From the NCBI GenBank assembly GCA_049323615.1, contig JBMOPD010000023.1, positions 9,239 to 73,238 of the forward strand: a DNA stretch of 64,000 bases, read 5' to 3'. The translations under genes were made by a program, and so were the position numbers. Positions 34,132-42,787 of this stretch are shown here, one piece after another. Numbering within the stretch: position 1 is the first letter of the stretch; the number at the start of each line of letters is the position of its first letter. Origin of the DNA: JBMOPD01 sp049323615 (GTDB lineage: Bacteria; Bacillota; Desulfotomaculia; Desulfotomaculales; Desulfocucumaceae). The notes beneath the pieces were generated by a model. It was not told the origin of the DNA. It saw nothing but the letters and a program-made list of their open reading frames with translations, and did not search any database.

Positions 34132-35271
34132 ATGATTGTTCCTTTTAACAGGCCCTTTGCCACCGGGAAAGAACTGCTGTATATCAGCCAGGCCATTGAG
34201 AACGCCCATCTTTCGGGGAACGGCCCGTTTACCCGGAAGTGCCAGGGCTGGCTGGAAGAACACACCGGCTGCCATAAGGCGCTGCTGACCCATTCCTGCA
34301 CGGCGGCGCTGGAGATGGCGGCCATACTGGCCAACATCCAGCCCGGCGACGAAGTGATCATGCCTTCCTATACCTTTGTCTCCACAGCCAACGCCTTTGT
34401 GCTGCGCGGCGGCGTTCCCGTCTTTGTCGACATCCGCGGCGACACCCTGAACATGGACGAATTGAAGATCGAGGACGCCATTACAACCAGGACCAAGGCC
34501 ATTGTTGTGGTGCACTACGCGGGTGTGGCCTGCGAGATGGACGCCATCATGGCTATAGCTGAGAAACACGGGCTGCTGGTGATCGAAGACGCCGCCCAGG
34601 GGATAATGTCCAGTTACAAGGGGCGCCCCCTGGGCAGCATCGGCCACGTGGCGGCCCTCAGCTTCCATGAAACAAAAAATATAATTTCCGGAGAGGGCGG
34701 GGCCCTTTTAATCAACGACTCCCGTTATGTGGAGAGGGCAGAAAATATCCGGGAAAAAGGCACCAACCGAACCAGGTTTTTCAGGGGCGAAATCGGCAAA
34801 TACACCTGGGTGGACATCGGGTCTTCATTTTTGCCAGGTGAAATTACAGCGGCGTTTTTATGGGCACAGCTGGAACAGGCGGAGTCCATTGTTGGGAGGA
34901 GATCGGAAATATGGCGGCAGTACCACGAAGCCTTTTCCCTCCCGGAATACCGGGGAAAACTGCGCCGTCCTGCAATTCCCCGGCACTGCGGCCACAACTC
35001 CCATTTATACTACCTCTTACTCCCCGATGCACAAAAAAGGGCTGACTTCCTTGACAGCCTAAAAAGGAATGGAATTGGCGCAGTGTTTCACTATGTTCCC
35101 CTGCACTCCTCCCCGGCCGGGAAGAGGTACGGCAGAACCCGCGGGGAACTGACCCTGACCGAAGAATTGAGTTCCCGCCTGGTGCGACTGCCGCTTTGGG
35201 TGGGGATGGAAAAGGATGCTGTCGATTATGTGATAAATGGAGTTTTTCTCGGCATTCGGGAACTGCAGTGA
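34132..35271 (+). CDS. dTDP-4-keto-6-deoxy-hexose aminotransferase (WecE/VioA type)
   Basis: A 379-residue DegT/DnrJ/EryC1/StrS aminotransferase. The PLP lysine is K182 in SFHETKNIISGEGG, and VIEDAAQG near 150 supplies the aspartate that holds the pyridine ring. The HETKN form is typical of WecE, which makes dTDP-4-amino-4,6-dideoxygalactose from the RmlB product. Whether the gluco (viosamine) or galacto isomer is made cannot be told here. It is GC-rich, unlike its two neighbours, so the island is a mosaic. Confidence 0.93.
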   Translation: MIVPFNRPFATGKELLYISQAIENAHLSGNGPFTRKCQGWLEEHTGCHKALLTHSCTAALEMAAILANIQPGDEVIMPSYTFVSTANAFVLRGGVPVFVDIRGDTLNMDELKIEDAITTRTKAIVVVHYAGVACEMDAIMAIAEKHGLLVIEDAAQGIMSSYKGRPLGSIGHVAALSFHETKNIISGEGGALLINDSRYVERAENIREKGTNRTRFFRGEIGKYTWVDIGSSFLPGEITAAFLWAQLEQAESIVGRRSEIWRQYHEAFSLPEYRGKLRRPAIPRHCGHNSHLYYLLLPDAQKRADFLDSLKRNGIGAVFHYVPLHSSPAGKRYGRTRGELTLTEELSSRLVRLPLWVGMEKDAVDYVINGVFLGIRELQ

Positions 35272-35306
35272 CGGATTCACAGATCACATTATATGGAGTG
35301 TCTTAT

Positions 35307-37544
35307 ATGAATGTATTGCTGGTTATCTTATCTAAAACTAACAATAATGATAGTTTTAACGAAATAATAGATAACTTTGAAACAAAGGGGTATAAAATTC
35401 ACATATTTACTGATGAAAAAAATGAACTGGAAACAACAAGCCTTCCGGTCCTCATCGATTATCTGTGTAGTATGGAAAAAAAGGATTGTTTTAACAGAAT
35501 TGTGGTTCTCTCCGACATCCGTAAATTAGTGTTTTCCTGGTACCGTTGTTACAACTCCATTGCCGATGATTTTATTTATTACATAGGTGAAGATAACCAG
35601 TACAACAAAATAAGCACAATGGCCGATATTTTTTATGAAGAACTTTATAGATTTAATGGGATTGAAAATGAAACTGTCCAGGGGAAGATATATTTAAACC
35701 TCTCTTATGATAATTTTCATCACATCTCTTTGTTTTTACTTTTTAATAATCGCTTCCGTTTCTTTAATGATCTTTCCTTTTTTGATTATAAAAATAAGTT
35801 GGACAAAAAAGTAATAGCTAAACAATATTTACATAACGGGAGAATATATTCTTTTTTGCCCCAAATTAAGCAATCCAATAAAACAGAGACCATCGGATTA
35901 AATAGCAGCACTGGGGAAACTCTCAAATTAAACCAGGACTTAATCAATCTTTTAAATGAAAACTATTATTTTATTTTTTATTGTATTGTTGACCTGTACG
36001 ATATGGATATTGATGTTAATCAAAAAATTAAATTCATATGCATTTTATATGACAGCATATCTGATGATTCAATTAAAAAAAATATATACCATCATTTTAT
36101 AGGATATATTGAAAGGGAACAGTTAAATTTTTCCGAAAAAATGTTTTATCTAACCCTATTAGCTAGACTACGCTTAAAAAATGGCCTGCTTGAAAAAATA
36201 ATGGACGCATTAATCCAGGATAATAATTATATTAAGTATCATTACCCTTTATTAATGAGTTCTTTAGAATATCATTATAAAGATGGGCTGGAACTATATA
36301 ATAATGTCTTCCAGGAAAGAGAAACAGAACTGCTGAAAATTACCAAGTATTATGAAAGCAGTTTATATATAAGACCGGTAGCAAAAAGGGGATCAAAAAA
36401 AGTTGCCATTCTTACAAACCAGTTGTTAACAATTTTACATTCCCCAACATTATGTATACTGAACTACGCAAAAAACTTAAAAAAATATTACCCTGATTAT
36501 ATATTAAAAATTTTTGTTGACGATGCATTTGTATTTAGTCCTTCTGAAATAATACCTGCCCATCTTTATGGTTCCCTACCGTCTTCTCATTATAAAGAAG
36601 TTCATCATAAATATCTACAAGGAACAGGTATTACTATACACTACTCAAACATTGAGTTAGAGAGAAAAGAAAGGCTTCAAGAGGACCTGGACAGAATTAA
36701 TGAATTTAATCCGGAGTTAATATTTGCAACAGGGGCTGATTTCAGCATTCTCGGTCCAATATTATATAGGGATTATCCCATACTGGACATGTCACAGGGC
36801 GCATTGAGCAACTGCAGCTTTGGGGATATCTATATAAGTACCCATGATGAAAATTATTTAAGTCAGGAGTACAAAAAATACAATTACGCTAAGGACAGAA
36901 AAGTATATAAACATACGGGAGGAGTTCAGTTTCCCGAGCCATATAAAGATATAAAGCGTTCCCAGTACGGTATTGCCGCGGAAGATTTTGTCATGGTAAC
37001 GGTAGGAACCAGGCTTGTCGCGGACTTAACTGTAGAATTTATGGATATGGTTTGCTCGTTTTTAAAGCAGAAACCAAATACTAAATGGATAATAGTAGGT
37101 GAAGCAGAAATTCCTTATTTGCAAAAATTTTTAAAAGAGTTAACGACCAACCAATTAATTTTTATCGGGTTTGAAGAGGATTTGGCAGCTTTATACAGAA
37201 TCTGTGATGTTTTCATAAATCCTTTTCGGAGACATGGTGGTTTCAGTGCCGCCATGGCTATGAATCAATCCCTGCCTGTTGTGGCTTTAAGGGGTCTGTC
37301 AGATGTCATCGCATTTGTGGGTGAGCAAAACAGCGCCGCCACAGTTGAAGAATATCGGGATGAACTGAGCAGGCTTTATCAGGACAAAGAATACCGGGAA
37401 TTGAGGGGAAAACTTATGAAGCAGCGTATTCTGGAAGAGTTCAACTTTAAAAATACGATAGACGAGATCGTAAAGTTTTTCGGCATGACCATAGAAAATT
37501 TTAATAAAAGAGCAAAACAAGTCTACCATACCCAAAAGCTTTAA
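35307..37544 (+). CDS. Large GT-B glycosyltransferase with long N-terminal helical region
   Basis: A 745-residue protein. The C-terminal ~370 residues look like a GT-B transferase: VAILTNQLL near 362, then FVMVTVGTRLV, WIIVGEAE, LIFIGFEEDL and the donor-site segment RRHGGFSAAMAMNQSLPVVAL. The N-terminal ~350 residues are AT-rich coded, rich in Asn, Tyr and Ile, probably helical, and match no domain I know. The layout recalls protein-modifying GTs with helical front domains, but that is only a resemblance. ATG 35307 has GGAG eight bases upstream. It ends overlapping flaG (opposite strand) by four bases. It is the best candidate to use the dTDP-sugar. Confidence 0.8.
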   Translation: MNVLLVILSKTNNNDSFNEIIDNFETKGYKIHIFTDEKNELETTSLPVLIDYLCSMEKKDCFNRIVVLSDIRKLVFSWYRCYNSIADDFIYYIGEDNQYNKISTMADIFYEELYRFNGIENETVQGKIYLNLSYDNFHHISLFLLFNNRFRFFNDLSFFDYKNKLDKKVIAKQYLHNGRIYSFLPQIKQSNKTETIGLNSSTGETLKLNQDLINLLNENYYFIFYCIVDLYDMDIDVNQKIKFICILYDSISDDSIKKNIYHHFIGYIEREQLNFSEKMFYLTLLARLRLKNGLLEKIMDALIQDNNYIKYHYPLLMSSLEYHYKDGLELYNNVFQERETELLKITKYYESSLYIRPVAKRGSKKVAILTNQLLTILHSPTLCILNYAKNLKKYYPDYILKIFVDDAFVFSPSEIIPAHLYGSLPSSHYKEVHHKYLQGTGITIHYSNIELERKERLQEDLDRINEFNPELIFATGADFSILGPILYRDYPILDMSQGALSNCSFGDIYISTHDENYLSQEYKKYNYAKDRKVYKHTGGVQFPEPYKDIKRSQYGIAAEDFVMVTVGTRLVADLTVEFMDMVCSFLKQKPNTKWIIVGEAEIPYLQKFLKELTTNQLIFIGFEEDLAALYRICDVFINPFRRHGGFSAAMAMNQSLPVVALRGLSDVIAFVGEQNSAATVEEYRDELSRLYQDKEYRELRGKLMKQRILEEFNFKNTIDEIVKFFGMTIENFNKRAKQVYHTQKL

Positions 37545-37900
37545 ATAAACTTATCCACGATAAGTCCCAGCATTTCCTTCAGCTGCGCCACCATGTCCAG
37601 GATCCTTTCGGGTGGAATTTCCCGGATCACGGTGTTATCCTTGGTGTTTACGACCTTAACCATATACTCCCCGCTTTTTTCATGGAGCGTAAACTTTAAT
37701 TCGGTGTTGTATGTTTCCATGGTCTTATTGAGCAGGTTAATGGCTTTTCCCACTTCTTGGATATCATTTTTCTGCTCTTTTTGTTCTTTTTGTTCTTGTC
37801 CAGCTTTAATCAATTCCCTGCCGGCATCCCCGGCCTGCTTTTTAGGGTCAAGCCTGACGGGTTCCACCGGCGCTGATTGACGCATACCCTCCACATTCAC
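37541..37900 (-). CDS. flaG: Flagellar filament protein FlaG
   Basis: About 119 residues. The C-terminal FlaG domain is clear: AINLLNKTMETYNTELKFTLHE, then YMVKVVNTKDNTVIREIPPERILDMVAQL. FlaG affects filament length. GTG 37900 is the best start, eight bases after GGAGG; the in-frame TTG earlier is part of that site. The linker contains EQKEQKEQK, coded by nine-base repeats at 37776-37798, a possible slippage site. It ends tail-to-tail with the glycosyltransferase. Confidence 0.93.
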   Translation of the reverse strand: MNVEGMRQSAPVEPVRLDPKKQAGDAGRELIKAGQEQKEQKEQKNDIQEVGKAINLLNKTMETYNTELKFTLHEKSGEYMVKVVNTKDNTVIREIPPERILDMVAQLKEMLGLIVDKFI

Positions 37901-37943
37901 TTTTAATTCCTCCAATAGTAAAACTTAACTATAAAATTTAACT

Positions 37944-37971
37944 CCCAATTCCCAATCCCCAATCCCCAATT
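37944..37971. repeat. Heptanucleotide array, CCCAATY family (4 units)
   Basis: Units CCCAATT, CCCAATC, CCCAATC, CCCAATT in the 77-base gap between the FliT/FlgN-like gene and flaG. The related array at 61907-61942 has the rotated form AAYCCCY. CCCCAAT-type heptamers are the classic short tandem repeats of filamentous cyanobacteria. Confidence 0.85.
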
Positions 37972-37977
37972 CCTAAA

Positions 37978-38469
37978 CTATTTCCTTTTATCAATAAAAA
38001 CACTTTCCGGCTGAGAGGCATTTTTAAGATAAGCGTTGATTGTCCTCCGGCTCACTCTTACTTTTTTCTGCATTTCCTTAAGTTTTGAAAGCCGTATTTC
38101 CAGCAGGGGCTTCTGCCGCCGGTCCATTTCCTGCATTTCCCCTACCAGCTTCAGACACGACTCCCGTTGTTCATTGATCTTTTCCCATGCGCCGGCAAGT
38201 CTTTCAGGCCGGTTGCCCGGCCTTTCTTCCCCTCCCGCCAACTGGTTAAGGCGCAGGGTAAGCCGCCTTATTTCTGCGTCAAGAACATCGACCTTTTCCA
38301 TGTAAGACTGCCTGGCTTCAACGAGCGCCAGTATTTCCTCCGGCTGTTCCTCTTCATTCAGGCTGGTTCTTTCGGAAGTAACCCCCAGCATTTTTACCAG
38401 CAGTCCGTGCTTGCGGCGGTGTAACGCCAGCAGGTCCTGCAGCACAATTTCGGCCTGCTGCCACTCCAT
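37978..38469 (-). CDS. Putative flagellar export chaperone (FliT/FlgN-like)
   Basis: A 163-residue, highly charged, mainly helical protein beginning MEWQQAEIVLQDLLALHRRKHGLL, with heptad-like patterns through residue 130. The place directly after fliS and before flaG is where fliT lies in many genomes, and FlgN/FliT chaperones look like this. No signature residue proves it. It follows fliS after five bases. Confidence 0.6.
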   Translation of the reverse strand: MEWQQAEIVLQDLLALHRRKHGLLVKMLGVTSERTSLNEEEQPEEILALVEARQSYMEKVDVLDAEIRRLTLRLNQLAGGEERPGNRPERLAGAWEKINEQRESCLKLVGEMQEMDRRQKPLLEIRLSKLKEMQKKVRVSRRTINAYLKNASQPESVFIDKRK

Positions 38470-38474
38470 TCCTG

Positions 38475-38858
38475 TTACCTCTGATCTGCAGCGGCTTTCA
38501 TGGCCTGCTGCCAGGTGTCGCGCAACTCTTCGGCCAGTTCCAGCACTTCAGCGGCAATTTGCGCGTCCTTTTTAGTATTGGCTTCCACCAGCCGCCGGCT
38601 CATAAAGTCGTACAGGGCTGACAAGTTTTGTGATATTTCATAACGGTAATCCAGGGTATCGTTAAGGTAAGCCACAATCTCCTGGGACCGTATCAGCGCA
38701 TTATTCGACCTGTTAAAATCATTCTGTTCCATAGATATTAAAGCCAGCTTGAGGAATTTCACCAGGCCATCATAAAGCATTAACGTAAGTTCTCCCGGGC
38801 TGGCGCCCTGCACGGCATTTTGTTTATATTGCAGATAAGGATCTGTTGCTAAACCCAT
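38475..38858 (-). CDS. fliS: Flagellin export chaperone FliS
   Basis: A 127-residue four-helix protein with the FliS pattern YLQYKQNAVQGASPGELTLMLYDGLVKFLKLAL and AYLNDTLDYRYEISQNLSALYDFM. It binds the C-terminal segment of flagellin in the cytoplasm to stop early assembly; in Firmicutes it also contacts FliW. Start ATG with GAGGAG upstream. Second gene behind fliD. Confidence 0.96.
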   Translation of the reverse strand: MGLATDPYLQYKQNAVQGASPGELTLMLYDGLVKFLKLALISMEQNDFNRSNNALIRSQEIVAYLNDTLDYRYEISQNLSALYDFMSRRLVEANTKKDAQIAAEVLELAEELRDTWQQAMKAAADQR

Positions 38859-38883
38859 TAAACTACTCTCCTCAACTTAAATA

Positions 38884-40464
38884 TTACTGTCCGGCGCCGA
38901 ACTGCTGGGCCAGCCAGGCGCTCTGGGCATTCATCTGGCTGATGGCCTTTTCCAGGGCGGTAAACTGCCTCCAGTAGCGGTCTTCTATCTGAATCAGCCG
39001 CTCTTCCCAGGTGTTTACCTGCTTATCCAGGTCATACAGCTTTTTGCCCAGTACGCTGTCGTCACGCAGGCTGAAAGTCGACTCGGCCCCGGCCTTCTCA
39101 ATAATGTCATCCACACCTTTGTCCACCTCATCATATAAGCGGGCGGCCAGCCCTTTTTCCTCGGCAACGGTGGAATCGTTGTTAAACAATTTCATAACCC
39201 CGTCGGGGTCGGCCTGAATAGCCGCTTTCAAATCGGCCCCGCCGTTTTTCAGGTAAAGCTTGCCTCCCTCGGAGTAATCCCCGGTTATAATGCCGATAGA
39301 GGCCAGGGAGTTGTGAGTTACAGTCTTACCGTCCATAATCACCGAAGTTATGCCGGAAACAACGCCGCCCATGGCAGATCGCATTTTACCAAGCAGCCCG
39401 GTGAGATAGGAATCATTACGAAGCATGCCGCTTTTGGCTTTTTCTTCCCATTCCTCTTCCTGCTTGTCTGAAAGCTTCTCCCTCTCTTCATCCGTCAGGG
39501 GCAGGTAGTCTTTATACCGCTCTTCTTTAAGCTCCTTGTTAATTAAATCGATAGTGGTATTATACTGGTCGATAAAGGACTTGATGGAGTTATAAACGGC
39601 GTCGGTGTCCCTTGAGACCGTAACGGTACTCGTTCCTGCATCTTTAAAGGAAAGCGTAATTCCGTTTATGGTGACAGTATTGGTGTGGCTGGTCATGCCA
39701 GCCGCATCGCCGAAGCTGAACTGCGCGTCCTGTCCCGCGGTTGCCGCGGCTCCGGTCTGTATGGCCAGCTGCAGCTTGCTGTCGGCCGCATTGCCGGTGG
39801 CAGAGGACAGCAAACTGTCCGAATCGCTGCTTACCCCGATTCCGTATTCCGATCCCGTCCCGTTGGTGGTCAGGAAAAACCTGTTGTTGGCGGCATCATA
39901 GCTGGCCGTAATGCCCAGTGTGTCACTGTAGTTGTTTATTTCGGAAACCAGTGTGTTGACGGTGGCGGTGGTGGTATCAATGGTAAAATCATGGCTGTTT
40001 CGCGTTACCCCGTCTGTTCCTATTTTTCCCACCAGGGTAAAGGTAATGTTCCCCGCCGGAAGGGTGGTGAATTGCTGATTCAAGGTTTTGATTGTCCCGT
40101 CGCTGTTGCTTTCCTCGGCCAGCCGGCTCTGACTCCCCCTGGTAACCCCCTGAGCCAGCCAATCCACGGTAACAGTGTAACTCCCGGGTGCGGCCGAGAC
40201 GCCGGCGGTGGCGGCAACCACAAACTCGTTTGAGGAAGCGGCATTCTTCGCCAGATACGGCCCTTTCAATTTCATGTTGAAGACCATGTCACGCAAAGTG
40301 CGCAGAGAGTTGTTGATGGTGCGGTAATCCGTCCGCTGCCACTCCACCAGTTGCCTCTTTTGCCTGATCCTTTCAACTTTCATGCGGTGCGCCCGCATCA
40401 AGTCCTTGACTATCTGGTCGATGTCCATACCTGTGGCCAGGCCGCCTATGCGCAGGTCGCTCAT
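38884..40464 (-). CDS. fliD: Flagellar filament cap protein FliD
   Basis: A 526-residue cap protein. N-terminal domain LATGMDIDQIVKDLMRAHRMKVERIRQKRQ (residues 9-38), a serine/threonine/alanine-rich middle with flagellin-hook-IN type strands (about 210-280), and a C-terminal coiled coil (VNTWEERLIQIEDRYWRQFTALEKAISQMN). It forms the filament tip that folds flagellin. It has a candidate sigma-28 promoter just upstream, with a leader of about 27 bases. Confidence 0.96.
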   Translation of the reverse strand: MSDLRIGGLATGMDIDQIVKDLMRAHRMKVERIRQKRQLVEWQRTDYRTINNSLRTLRDMVFNMKLKGPYLAKNAASSNEFVVAATAGVSAAPGSYTVTVDWLAQGVTRGSQSRLAEESNSDGTIKTLNQQFTTLPAGNITFTLVGKIGTDGVTRNSHDFTIDTTTATVNTLVSEINNYSDTLGITASYDAANNRFFLTTNGTGSEYGIGVSSDSDSLLSSATGNAADSKLQLAIQTGAAATAGQDAQFSFGDAAGMTSHTNTVTINGITLSFKDAGTSTVTVSRDTDAVYNSIKSFIDQYNTTIDLINKELKEERYKDYLPLTDEEREKLSDKQEEEWEEKAKSGMLRNDSYLTGLLGKMRSAMGGVVSGITSVIMDGKTVTHNSLASIGIITGDYSEGGKLYLKNGGADLKAAIQADPDGVMKLFNNDSTVAEEKGLAARLYDEVDKGVDDIIEKAGAESTFSLRDDSVLGKKLYDLDKQVNTWEERLIQIEDRYWRQFTALEKAISQMNAQSAWLAQQFGAGQ

Positions 40465-40497
40465 AAAGACCCCACCTTAAAGAAACCTTTATAAATT

Positions 40498-40524
40498 ATT
40501 TCGTACAAAAGTTGTTAAACTTAA
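40498..40524 (-). promoter_or_regulatory. Candidate sigma-28 promoter for fliD-fliS operon
   Basis: Minus strand: TTAAGTTT (40524-40517), then 11 bases, then TACGAAAT (40505-40498). The -35 matches TAAAGTTT at 7 of 8 positions and the spacing is exact; the -10 is weaker than GCCGATAA. The -10 resembles that of the flagellin promoter here (GTCGAAAT). The leader would be about 27 bases, as for flgM. Confidence 0.5.
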
Positions 40525-40547
40525 GTTTAAACAATAAAATTACCGGG

Positions 40548-41687
40548 TTAGCCCCGGCCAATCAATTTCATTAATTCCACAACCACACGGTTTGCGTCTT
40601 CATCGCCCATCGCCGGAAACAGCGGCAGGCTCAGCGCCCGGTGGTAATAATCCTCGGCCGCCGGGCACAACCCCTCCGGGTAGCCCAGCCTTTGATAATA
40701 GGGATGGAGATAGACCGGCAGGTAGTGAACCTGGGCGCCTATTCCCGAGCGGTGCAGTTCCTCATACAATTCCCGCCGGGAAATACGATTATCCCGCAGG
40801 CGGATTACATAGAGGTGCCAGGCCGGGGTAATACCCGGCAGGGCTACAGGAGTCTCCACCGCTTCCAGCTCACCCAGCCGGCCGTTGTAAAAGTCAACTA
40901 TGCCCTGCCGTTTCTGCAAAAAGATGTCCAGCTTTTTCAGCTGGCTGAGGCCCAGCGCGCACTGGATGTCTGTGATCCGGTAATTGTAGCCCGGGTAATG
41001 CATCTCGTGGTACCACGGCCCGTGGTATTCGGTGAGTTTTTCCTTCTCCCGGACCATGCCGTGGGAACGGAAAGACAGCATTTTTTCATAATAATCCCTG
41101 TTGTCGGTTGCCACCGCACCCCCTTCACCGGTGGTTATGTGCTTCACCGGGTGAAAACTGAAAACAGTCATATCGGCTATCGATCCAACCACCCTGCCGT
41201 GGTAGCGGGCCCCCAGGGCGTGGGCCGCGTCCTCCACCACCACCAGGTTGTGCTTTCGGGCAATATCCATTACGGCGTCCAAATCGGCCGGGTGTCCGGC
41301 AAAATCCACCGGAACCAGCACCCTGGTGCGGGAAGTAATAAGTTTCTCCAGCTTTTCCGGGTCCATGTTCACCGTGTCGGGCCTGACATCGGCAAATACC
41401 GGCCTGGCGCCTAAAAACAAAGCCGCGTTGGCGGTGGCCGCAAAGGTAATTGAAGAAGTGATCACCTCATCCCCGGGCCCCACCCCGGCGGCAAAATAGG
41501 CGGCGTGGAGGGCCGCCGTGCCGGAATTTAAAACCACGGCATACCTGGCCCCGGCCTTCCGGGCCAGCTCCCTTTCAAATTCCTCCACCTTCGGCCCGGT
41601 GGTAAGCCAGTCCGACTGCAGAACATCAAGGACCGCCCGGATGTCATCCCGGTCAATAAACTGTTTTCCGTATGGCAGAAATTTCAT
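40548..41687 (-). CDS. pseC: UDP-4-amino-4,6-dideoxy-AltNAc aminotransferase PseC
   Basis: A 379-residue DegT-family aminotransferase. K182 in FSFHPVKHITTGEGG binds PLP; VVEDAAHALGA near 150 holds the cofactor ring. It adds the amino group at C4 of the PseB product, the second step to pseudaminic acid. ATG 41687 is preceded by GGTGAG and lies one base after the pseB stop; the upstream seven residues are not conserved. FSFHPVKHITTGEGG is the form usual in PseC rather than in ArnB or WecE. Confidence 0.93.
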   Translation of the reverse strand: MKFLPYGKQFIDRDDIRAVLDVLQSDWLTTGPKVEEFERELARKAGARYAVVLNSGTAALHAAYFAAGVGPGDEVITSSITFAATANAALFLGARPVFADVRPDTVNMDPEKLEKLITSRTRVLVPVDFAGHPADLDAVMDIARKHNLVVVEDAAHALGARYHGRVVGSIADMTVFSFHPVKHITTGEGGAVATDNRDYYEKMLSFRSHGMVREKEKLTEYHGPWYHEMHYPGYNYRITDIQCALGLSQLKKLDIFLQKRQGIVDFYNGRLGELEAVETPVALPGITPAWHLYVIRLRDNRISRRELYEELHRSGIGAQVHYLPVYLHPYYQRLGYPEGLCPAAEDYYHRALSLPLFPAMGDEDANRVVVELMKLIGRG

Positions 41688-41688
41688 T

Positions 41689-42663
41689 TTACTCACCGGC
41701 CATCTCACGCAGTTCTTCCACGGTCAGCCACCGGTCGTTTGTATCGCTGGCGTAACGAAAATCGACGGGGACAGGCCTGCCCCCGGCCCAGTTCTTTCTT
41801 CCCCACCAGGGAAACTGCGGCTGAATTATGTAAAAGCGGTCCATTTCGATTGTATTTCTGGCGTCATCCTCGGGGATCATGACCTCGTGCAGCTTTTCCC
41901 CCGGGCGGATGCCGATGTATTCGTGCCGGCAGCCCGGGGCAACGGCCTCCGCCAGGTCGGTGATTCTCATGCTGGGTATTTTGGGCACGAATATTTCCCC
42001 GCCCTGCATGCGCTCGATGGAATTCAGGACAAACTTCACGCCCTGCTCCAGTGTAATCCAGAACCTTGTCATGCGGGGATCGGTAACGGTAACCACCCCG
42101 GTTTCCCGCATCTTTTTGAACAGCGGTATGACGCTGCCCCGGCTTCCCACCACATTGCCGTAACGGACCACGCAAAAGCGGGTGTCCTTGCTCCCCGCGT
42201 ATGAATTGCCGGAGATAAAGAGCTTGTCCGAGCAGAGCTTGGTGGCGCCGTAAAGGTTTACCGGGTTGGCCGCCTTGTCTGTGCTCAGCGCCACCACCCT
42301 TTTGATCCCGCAGTCAATGGCCGCCTCGATGATGTTCTGCGCTCCCAGGACATTGGTCTTGACGGCCTCAAAAGGGTTGTACTCACAGGCCGGCACCTGC
42401 TTCAGGGCGGCGGCGTGAACCACGTAGTCAACCCCGGCAAAGGCCCGGTACAGCCTGTCTTTATCCCGCACGTCGCCGATAAAGAAGCGCAGCCGTTCGT
42501 CGCTGTACTCCCTTTCCATCTCAAACTGCTTCAGCTCGTCCCGGCTGAAAACAATAATCCGGCGGGGGTTAAAGTTGTCCAGCACATACCGGATGAATTT
42601 TTTCCCGAAGGATCCGGTCCCTCCCGTTACCAGAATTGATTTTCCATTTAAAAAGTGTGGCAT
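41689..42663 (-). CDS. pseB: UDP-GlcNAc 4,6-dehydratase (5-inverting) PseB
   Basis: A 324-residue extended SDR with GGTGSFGKKF (residues 14-23), HAAALKQVPACEYNPFEAVKTNVLGAQN and LSTDKAANPVNLYGATK. These are the signature of PseB/FlaA1, which dehydrates UDP-GlcNAc and inverts C5 as the first step of pseudaminic acid synthesis. Start ATG with AGAGG eight bases upstream. It precedes pseC and is separated from pseI by a 124-base gap with a heptamer array. Confidence 0.96.
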   Translation of the reverse strand: MPHFLNGKSILVTGGTGSFGKKFIRYVLDNFNPRRIIVFSRDELKQFEMEREYSDERLRFFIGDVRDKDRLYRAFAGVDYVVHAAALKQVPACEYNPFEAVKTNVLGAQNIIEAAIDCGIKRVVALSTDKAANPVNLYGATKLCSDKLFISGNSYAGSKDTRFCVVRYGNVVGSRGSVIPLFKKMRETGVVTVTDPRMTRFWITLEQGVKFVLNSIERMQGGEIFVPKIPSMRITDLAEAVAPGCRHEYIGIRPGEKLHEVMIPEDDARNTIEMDRFYIIQPQFPWWGRKNWAGGRPVPVDFRYASDTNDRWLTVEELREMAGE

Positions 42664-42738
42664 TTTTTCAACCTCTATCCCAACATTTTTAAAAAAATCA
42701 ATTTTTAAACCCGAAAGACAATATAAATATTAGTGGAA

Positions 42739-42766
42739 CTCCTGTCTCCTGTCTTCTGTCTCCTGA
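42739..42766. repeat. Heptanucleotide array, CTCCTGT family (4 units)
   Basis: Units CTCCTGT, CTCCTGT, CTTCTGT, CTCCTGA in the gap between pseI and pseB. Same family and orientation as 13111-13145 and 58124-58151. Confidence 0.85.
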
Positions 42767-42787
42767 CCCGTAAGATTTTCGGGGTAG

